Assembly: GCA_047618505.1 (NCBI GenBank)
Contig: JBLHLB010000044.1
Coordinates: 1-18,320, forward strand
DNA: 18,320 bases
Reading direction: 5' to 3'
Source of the DNA: JBLHLB01 sp047618505
GTDB taxonomy: Bacteria; Planctomycetota; UBA1135; GCA-002686595
Made by a program: the position numbers and the translations under genes. This document shows positions 15,101 to 18,320 of this stretch, piece by piece (the first letter of the stretch is position 1; each line of letters opens with the position of its first letter). The notes under the pieces were generated by a model. It was given only the letters and a program-made list of their open reading frames with translations. It did not search any database and was not told the DNA's origin.

Positions 15101-15646
15101 GATCTTGTTGCGCTGTAGTTCCAGCCAGAAGTGCTCGGGCCCAAAGATCTCCCGTAGCTCGGTAGCCGTAGCTGCGGCCTCATCCATCTTGTTCTTGAGG
15201 AACAGCTGATTGATCTCGCCAGAGAGACAGCCAGAGAGACAGGAGATCCCTCCCGCGTGCTTTGCTAGCAACTCTTTGTCGATGCGCGGACGGTAGTGGA
15301 ATCCGTCGATGTAAGCAGCTGTTGCCAGCTTTGACAGGTTGCGGAAGCCCTCTTCGTCTCGGGCCAGCAGTGTCAGGTGGTAGTAGGGGTTGTCGCGCTT
15401 GTTATGCGGCTGAAGGCGACTGCCCTTGGCTATGTATACCTCACAGCCGATCAGGGGTTTGATCCCCCCGGCCGTGCACTTCTTGTAGAGCTCAATAGCC
15501 CCAAACATGTTGCCATGGTCCGTCAGCGCGAGCGCCTTTTGCCCGTCCTGTTGACAGGCCTTGACCAGGTCGGAAATGCGATTCGCGCCGTCGAGGAGGC
15601 TGTATTCGGAGTGAACGTGGAGGTGGACGAACTCGGAATCAGCCAT
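12185..15646 (-). CDS. dnaE: DNA polymerase III subunit alpha
   Basis: DnaE is the replicative polymerase catalytic subunit. The 1153-residue product is close to E. coli DnaE in length. It begins with a PHP domain (FVHLHVHSEYSLLDGANRI, histidines 8, 10 and 12). The polymerase core has GPGRGSAAGSLVAYALDIT from about 357. The catalytic aspartates are Asp400 and Asp402 in MPDIDIDFC and Asp553 in LLKMDYLGLRTLT, matching E. coli 401, 403 and 555. A clamp-binding motif QLGMF is at 911-915 and an OB fold at about 985-1060. The ATG at 15646 gives MADSEFVHLHVHS; upstream in-frame codons are rejected as unconserved. No Shine-Dalgarno site is visible. It may share transcripts with the carbamoyltransferase gene 91 nt upstream. 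Confidence 0.98.
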   Translation of the reverse strand: MADSEFVHLHVHSEYSLLDGANRISDLVKACQQDGQKALALTDHGNMFGAIELYKKCTAGGIKPLIGCEVYIAKGSRLQPHNKRDNPYYHLTLLARDEEGFRNLSKLATAAYIDGFHYRPRIDKELLAKHAGGISCLSGCLSGEINQLFLKNKMDEAAATATELREIFGPEHFWLELQRNKIDIQATVNEALVDLHKKTNIPLVATNDIHYLRHEDCQTQDVLLCINTGAKRDDETRWRMDTDTLFFTTGKEMAHTFRDLPETVKTTMDVADQIDLEIEFNNYHLPVFTPDSDETPDELFDRLCREGIDKRYPADQRAKAHERLTYEVGIIREMGFVSYFLIVWDLIKWAREHGISVGPGRGSAAGSLVAYALDITRVCPLKYDLLFERFLNSARVSMPDIDIDFCKEGRERVMQYTRERYGDDHVAQIGTFATMASRSVVRDVGRVLDIPLGEIDRIAKLIPSGPGAPSLGKALDTDKDLMAAAENEAYDDLFKFSRKLDGMARHLSVHAAGVVIADKPIDNYVPLCTVKGKDVVTQFPGPQLEELGLLKMDYLGLRTLTIIDRTLDNITRQGGDAPDPEEIPITDAKTFKLLNRGDTLGVFQLESEGMRKLLGRLKPDCFEDLIAVLALYRPGPLESGMDEMFIRRKHGLEEIEYPHDSLTEILGDTYGCIVYQEQVMLISNILANFSLNTADNLRKAMGKKKPEIMEKFSEEFLDGAESNGCARPIAQEVWDNIVKFGGYGFNKSHSTAYALITWRTAWLKAHHRVAFLAGNMSCEMHDSDKIKGFVDDARLSEIFVLPPDITTSEWEFTPEEGNIRFGLGAIKGTGQKAVETIVAKRAEFQAEDKRPTLHALCGEIDPQQVGKTCWEALIKAGCFDSLGHNRGAVLAALEHAMADGTRAAVDRKAGQLGMFGEPEPAADSESQDDGINPAKDIPKMDALRLEHSVLGFYISGHPLEERAGLFSILSTTNTRDLVNLAGGSEITLGGLIVNLKVAVTRKGKKMARFRLEDLQGGVNVTCFPRTYEENQELLVNDSIVIIRGKLEERSVDDESTQTGLLLDEVMNLEKALIAFKGGLVIQLQAHDHDKVSELSTILSASSGNNRLFLEIEGADGHLRRVRAGERHRVKITAELAQGVERLLGPGRARLGRV

Positions 15647-15674
15647 GGCAATCGAGGTGTGTCGCGAGATGAAA

Positions 15675-15698
15675 GCGTGTGCCCCTGTAGGCACGCGC
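15675..15698 (-). terminator. Hairpin between the carbamoyltransferase gene and dnaE
   Basis: GCGTGTGCC (15675-15683) pairs with GGCACGCGC (15690-15698), a 9-bp stem with one G-T pair and a 6-nt loop. Read on the - strand, it is followed by TTTC only, so it is a weak terminator or attenuator at best. It lies in the 91-nt gap, leaving open whether dnaE is transcribed from upstream. Confidence 0.45.
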
Positions 15699-15737
15699 GG
15701 CAAAAGAACAGTCTAGTGAATCGTGCTCCGAGAGCTT

Positions 15738-16757
15738 CTAGTTGTCCCGCAGGAGATGGGACAGAAGTGCCATTTGTGAGGTCATGCGATTCGCGGCTTG
15801 GTCATAGAGCAGGCTACGTTCTCCGTCGAGGACCTCGTCGCTTACTTCGACGTTGCGCCTGACGGGCATGGGGTGCATTAAGTGCGCATCGTTGCCGCTC
15901 GAGAGCAGCTTTTCATCGATTCGCCAACCCTTGTAGCTCGCGGCGCGAGTCGCCTCTAAAGCGGGGTTTCCGTAGAATTCGCGCGAGCCCCAGGAACGCG
16001 CGTACACAACGCGAGCGCCTTCCACGCACTCTTCCATGGAGGAGAGATGCACGAGTTCTCCGCCTCCCCGGGCCCGGATTTCCTCGGCGTCGGCGAGCAC
16101 GCCTTCGTCAAGTTCGTATCCATCTGGGTGGGACAGGCGAACGCGCATACCGAAACGCAGGGCGCCGTGCAGGAGCGAATGCACTACAGAGGGCGATGAC
16201 GGTTGCGGGGAACGCACCCATGTAATGGCGAGCTCCTTGCCGGCCAAATTCTTTCCGAGCACAGAGCGCAAGGTGACCAGGTCGGCCAGGGCCTGCAGCG
16301 GGTGGTAAAGCGCGCTCTCCATGTTGATGACGGGAACAGTTGCGTAGCGCGCCCAAGTGCGCAGGGCTTCATCCTTGCGATCGACTTCCCAGCTATTGCC
16401 GTCGGGTCGCGGACGAATCGCGAGGGCGTCCGTATAGCGTGAAAGCACCGCCGCTGCATCACACACATGCTCGGGGGCGACGCCATCCATCAACACACCT
16501 TCGCGGGACTCGAGTTCCCAGATGTCGCTCATGGCCGTCAGGTTGACGATGTTGCCCCCGAGGCGGTGAACGGCAGCTTCGAAAGAAGCGCGGGTTCGCA
16601 GGGAGCGACGGAAGAACAGGCTCCCTATCGTGCGCCCGGCGAGATCGTCTCGACTGCTGCGGCGTTGAATGTGGGAGGAGAGTTCCAGGACGTCAGCGAG
16701 CAGGGCATCGTCGAGGTCACCAAGTCGGAGTAGGTGGCGGGGCCGGGAGGTGGTCAT
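15738..16757 (-). CDS. argF': N-acyl-L-ornithine carbamoyltransferase (probably N-succinylornithine type)
   Basis: This enzyme family transfers the carbamoyl group of carbamoyl phosphate to N-acetyl- or N-succinyl-L-ornithine in arginine synthesis. The 339-residue product has the phosphate motif SLRTR (52-56), Trp80, INME (144-147), HPLQALADL (152-160) and a C-terminal AANR, aligning along its length with Xanthomonas AOTCase as I recall it. Pro95 in DGVAPEH matches the proline of Bacteroides SOTCase rather than Glu92 of AOTCase, favouring succinylornithine. Oddly, the HCLP motif is HPMP (295-298), so the conserved cysteine is missing, and the Lys of AKSW is Arg. The ATG at 16757 is chosen because the family's N-terminus begins there; upstream frame is non-coding. 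No other arg genes are nearby. Confidence 0.85.
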   Translation of the reverse strand: MTTSRPRHLLRLGDLDDALLADVLELSSHIQRRSSRDDLAGRTIGSLFFRRSLRTRASFEAAVHRLGGNIVNLTAMSDIWELESREGVLMDGVAPEHVCDAAAVLSRYTDALAIRPRPDGNSWEVDRKDEALRTWARYATVPVINMESALYHPLQALADLVTLRSVLGKNLAGKELAITWVRSPQPSSPSVVHSLLHGALRFGMRVRLSHPDGYELDEGVLADAEEIRARGGGELVHLSSMEECVEGARVVYARSWGSREFYGNPALEATRAASYKGWRIDEKLLSSGNDAHLMHPMPVRRNVEVSDEVLDGERSLLYDQAANRMTSQMALLSHLLRDN

Positions 16758-16888
16758 GGGATGGACTTTACCGCTGCCGTGGGGGGGAGGCGTAGGGCTC
16801 CCTGCAGGTTCCGTGTCTGACCCCAAATCCCAGGGGGGCAGGCAGGGTCTCCAGCTAGGCCTGGGGAGCGAAGCATTGGGGATTCGAA

Positions 16889-16934
16889 AGGGAGCTCGAC
16901 AGGGAACTCGACAGGGAACTCGACAGGGAAGCTG
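16889..16934. repeat. 12-bp tandem repeat upstream of tRNA-Arg
   Basis: AGGGAGCTCGAC (16889-16900) is followed by two perfect AGGGAACTCGAC units (16901-16912 and 16913-16924) and a partial fourth unit (AGGGAAGCTG). It lies between the divergent carbamoyltransferase gene and tRNA-Arg, just before the promoter. Although 12 bp is a whole number of codons, no gene crosses it. The spacer 16758-16888 also holds several G-runs and a GTGTCTGACCCC string, with no promoter I can defend for the - strand gene. Confidence 0.9.
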
Positions 16935-16944
16935 AAGAGGCCGC

Positions 16945-16974
16945 TTGACACAGAGCCACCTCAGCCGCTTAATC
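16945..16974 (+). promoter_or_regulatory. Sigma70-like promoter for tRNA-Arg
   Basis: A perfect -35 hexamer TTGACA (16945-16950) is followed, after 18 nt, by TTAATC (16969-16974) as a -10-like element. Transcription would begin about 5-10 nt before the tRNA-Arg acceptor stem at 16988, a normal short tRNA leader. The -10 match is imperfect. Confidence 0.55.
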
Positions 16975-16987
16975 CCGCCCCTTGAAC

Positions 16988-17064
16988 GCACCCGTAGCTC
17001 AACTGGATAGAGCACCTGACTACGGATCAGGAGGTTAGAGGTTCGAATCCTCTCGGGTGTACCA
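16988..17064 (+). tRNA. tRNA-Arg (anticodon ACG)
   Basis: The acceptor stem GCACCCG pairs with CGGGTGT (one G-T pair at 1-72), with discriminator A and an encoded CCA. The D-arm is GCTC/GAGC, the anticodon stem CCTGA/TCAGG with loop CTACGGA, and the T-arm AGAGG-TTCGAAT-CCTCT with a 5-nt variable loop. The anticodon ACG reads CGN arginine codons after deamination of A34 to inosine by TadA. The tadA gene is the next gene downstream on the same strand, 258 nt away. Confidence 0.97.
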
Positions 17065-17083
17065 CCTACACCCAGCGACCTGT

Positions 17084-17120
17084 GTTCAAGTGTCACGCCT
17101 GACGGCGAGGCTTTTTGAAC
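17084..17120 (+). terminator. Possible terminator after tRNA-Arg
   Basis: GTTCAA (17084-17089) pairs with TTGAAC (17115-17120), enclosing a GCCT/AGGC stem (17097-17111) followed by TTTTT (17112-17116). The inner loop contains CGCCTGACGGCG, the same 12-mer as in the element at 4634-4645. The short stem plus T run could end the tRNA transcript, or the longer hairpin could form in a tRNA-tadA read-through RNA. Confidence 0.4.
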
Positions 17121-17322
17121 TGCGCCGGTGGGGCGCTGGCACGGCAGCTGCCGGAAAGCTCCGCGCCCCTTTGGCAACCAGGAGCATGGATTAGAGGACC
17201 CAAGACGGGTCCAATTGGAGGTGTCCGTGTCCTTAACTGGATCAAACACTGGGTCAAACTCTGGTTTTGGGCCTGAAGGCAGACCTGATCGCCGCGATTT
17301 GACGCTTGAGAGGCGAACTACC
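17121..17322 (+). other. Structured spacer/leader upstream of tadA
   Basis: The region holds GCGCC/GGCGC (17122-17136), a 12-bp palindrome CGGCAGCTGCCG (17142-17153), and a perfect GGACCC/GGGTCC hairpin (17196-17212). It also holds a 12-bp tandem duplication (CTGGATCAAACA at 17237, CTGGGTCAAACT at 17249, then CTGG). The tadA frame is open through much of it, but the residues do not resemble TadA. It is either an untranslated tadA leader or simply variable spacer. GAGAGG (17308-17313) is the tadA ribosome-binding site. Confidence 0.5.
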
Positions 17323-17799
17323 GTGTGGAGTCCCGAGGACCAATTTTGGATGGGGGAGGCCCTGGCACAGGCACGGCGTGCCGAGGAATGCGGCGAAGTG
17401 CCCATCGGCGCCGTAATCGTAGCTGGAGGCGAGCTGCTGGGTCGTGGCCACAATCAGACCCGTAAGCGCTGCGACCCGACTGCCCACGCTGAGGTGCTGG
17501 CGGTGCGCATTGCCGCGAGGAACTCGGGCTATCAGCGCCTAGATGGAGCGACGGTGTACAGCACGGTGGAGCCCTGCTTCATGTGCGCCGGCGCCCTGAT
17601 ACACGCCCGTGTGGCCCGCGTCGTCTGGGCCATCCGCGACCCTAAGTTTGGTGGCTGCGCTTCCCTGGGCCAGGTGCTCGAACTAGAGGGCGCGAACCAC
17701 CGGGCGACTTGGGCGGAAGGCCTGATGGCACAGGAAGCCCGTAGCTTGATGCAGGACTTCTTCAGACGCCTTCGGAAGCTGCCGAAGGAGACTCTCTAG
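17323..17799 (+). CDS. tadA: tRNA-specific adenosine-34 deaminase
   Basis: TadA deaminates A34 of tRNA-Arg(ACG) to inosine, allowing one tRNA to read CGU, CGC and CGA. The 158-residue product has the usual length. It begins with an amphipathic helix, WMGEALAQARRAEECGEVPIGAVIV. The zinc-site motif TAHAEVLA supplies His55 and the proton-shuttling Glu57, and EPCFMCAG supplies Cys85 and Cys88; all are intact. NHRATWAEG and a C-terminal DFFRRLRK follow, as in other TadA. The GTG at 17323 is chosen because GAGAGG sits 9 nt upstream and it matches the family start; the frame is open back to 17128. tRNA-Arg(ACG), its substrate, is the preceding gene. Confidence 0.95.
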   Translation: MWSPEDQFWMGEALAQARRAEECGEVPIGAVIVAGGELLGRGHNQTRKRCDPTAHAEVLAVRIAARNSGYQRLDGATVYSTVEPCFMCAGALIHARVARVVWAIRDPKFGGCASLGQVLELEGANHRATWAEGLMAQEARSLMQDFFRRLRKLPKETL

Positions 17800-17892
17800 T
17801 TGGCGAAGAGCCAGCCAAGAGGAGCGGCGAAGGGCTAACCGCAAGAGAGCCAGATCACCGACTTCCCGCTGCGGGGGGGCGGAAACAAACAC

Positions 17893-17982
17893 GGAGAGGT
17901 GCCAGAGTGGCCGAATGGGCTGGTTTCGAAAACCAGAGTACTCGTAAGGGTACCGTGGGTTCAAATCCCACCCTCTCCGCCA
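17893..17982 (+). tRNA. tRNA-Ser (anticodon CGA)
   Basis: Acceptor stem GGAGAGG pairs with CCTCTCC, with discriminator G and an encoded CCA. The anticodon stem is CTGGT/ACCAG with loop TTCGAAA, giving CGA for UCG codons. A long variable arm (GTAC/GTAC stem) marks a class II serine tRNA, and the T-arm is GTGGG-TTCAAAT-CCCAC. It lies 93 nt after tadA with no clear promoter of its own, so it may be co-transcribed. Confidence 0.96.
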
Positions 17983-18003
17983 TTTGCCCCAGGGGGGCAA
18001 ATG
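17981..18003 (+). terminator. 10-bp hairpin overlapping the tRNA-Ser 3' end
   Basis: CATTTGCCCC (17981-17990) pairs perfectly with GGGGCAAATG (17994-18003) across an AGG loop. The left arm includes the last two bases of the tRNA CCA end. No T run follows directly; the first TTTTT is at 18015-18019. It may aid 3' processing or contribute to termination with the following repeat hairpins. Confidence 0.45.
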
Positions 18004-18225
18004 GCGTCGAGATGTTTTTGGTTCGACGCCTGGCGGCGTCGAGACGGCCGCCCGCGCCGGGGGGCAAATGGCGTCGAGATGTTTTTGGTTCGACGCCTGG
18101 CGGCGTCGAGACGGCCGCCCGTGGCCGGGGGGCAAATGGCGTCGAGATGTTTTTGGTTCGACGCCTGGCGGCGTCGAGACGGCTGCCCGTGGCCGGGGGG
18201 GGCAAATGGCGTCGAGACGGATGCC
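17994..18225 (+). repeat. Array of ~68-bp structured tandem repeats
   Basis: Units beginning GGGGCAAATGGCGTCGAG recur with CAAATGG at 17998, 18065, 18133 and 18203, a period of 67, 68 and 70 bp. The first three are complete and nearly identical; the fourth is shortened, and a degenerate trace follows at about 18242. Each full unit contains GGCGTCGA, a T-rich loop with TTTTT, TCGACGCC, then TGGC and GGCGTCGA again. The middle arm can therefore pair with either the left or right arm. Unit lengths not divisible by three shift the reading frame, so it is non-coding. There are no CRISPR-like spacers. Confidence 0.93.
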
Positions 18226-18320
18226 TAATTCGTGGGGCGGGCAGATGGTGTTGAGATGGGGGGCTAGCCGGGGTGGGGGATGGTGACTTGGGGTTGGGGG
18301 GAGCCAAACTGGTGGAGAGG
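18226..18320. other. G-rich tail of the window
   Basis: Five runs of four to six G (18258-18263, 18270-18273, 18275-18279, 18290-18293, 18296-18301) lie within 44 nt, a pattern compatible with a G-quadruplex on the + strand. No coding sequence is recognised up to the window end. Confidence 0.5.

Noticed and set aside
16812..16830. GTGTCTGACCCC string as a REP-like element
   Set aside because: Only one copy is visible and no clear inverted partner flanks it, so the evidence is too thin.
16878..16890. T-arm-like TTCGAATCCCC on the - strand suggesting a tRNA remnant
   Set aside because: No complementary 5-bp stem, acceptor stem or anticodon arm can be drawn around it.
17128..17322. Extended TadA N-terminus from 17128
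   Set aside because: The extra 65 residues are unlike TadA and cross hairpins and a tandem repeat, while GTG 17323 has a good ribosome-binding site and gives the normal length.
16758..17453. Long N-terminal extension of the carbamoyltransferase frame on the - strand
   Set aside because: The frame stays open only by chance: it runs through tRNA-Arg, the 12-bp repeats and part of tadA on the opposite strand, and the residues do not resemble the family. The family N-terminus begins at 16757.
17994..18225. CRISPR array
   Set aside because: Units are contiguous without unique spacers, contain internal hairpins and have no cas genes nearby.
17899..18286. Three overlapping frames encoding RRDVFGSTPGGVETAA-like repeats
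   Set aside because: The same repeat DNA is read in all three frames because unit lengths are not multiples of three, and the frames begin inside tRNA-Ser. This is non-coding.

Overview
The window is about 61% GC (estimated by eye). It is mainly the 3' part of a bacterial S10-spc-alpha ribosomal protein cluster, followed by a convergent dnaE, a carbamoyltransferase gene and a small tRNA/tadA locus. The host is a free-living type of bacterium. The RpoA N-terminus (MRIRWR.FELPS), the lack of rpmD between rpsE and rplO, the long structured gaps between ribosomal genes and the frequent absence of Shine-Dalgarno sites resemble Planctomycetota. That placement is inference from memory of family sequences, not a search.

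Bases 1-11973 (+ strand) carry, in order: rpsC (5' end cut off), rplP, rpmC, rpsQ, rplN, rplX, rplE, rpsN (zinc form), rpsH, rplF, rplR, rpsE, [no rpmD], rplO, secY, adk, infA, rpmJ, rpsM, rpsK, rpsD (zinc form), rpoA and rplQ. These encode ribosomal proteins of both subunits, the Sec channel, adenylate kinase, IF-1 and the RNA polymerase alpha subunit. Some junctions are tight (rpsQ/rplN, rplO/secY, adk/infA/rpmJ). Others are 80-210 nt spacers full of hairpins and short tandem duplications. A very strong hairpin (12078-12116) closes the cluster.

Bases 12185-16757 (- strand) carry dnaE, the replicative polymerase alpha subunit, and upstream of it an N-acyl-L-ornithine carbamoyltransferase (argF'-type). 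The latter has the proline that marks succinylornithine enzymes, but the usual HCLP motif reads HPMP.

Bases 16945-18320 (+ strand) carry a sigma70-like promoter, tRNA-Arg(ACG), a structured 258-nt spacer, tadA (the deaminase that converts A34 of exactly that tRNA to inosine), tRNA-Ser(CGA), and an array of about 68-bp repeats. A diverged copy of the repeat's hairpin core lies in the rplF-rplR spacer, with base-pair-preserving changes. This points to an undescribed dispersed structured element and is the most unusual signal here. I see no phage, IS element, CRISPR array or defence system.
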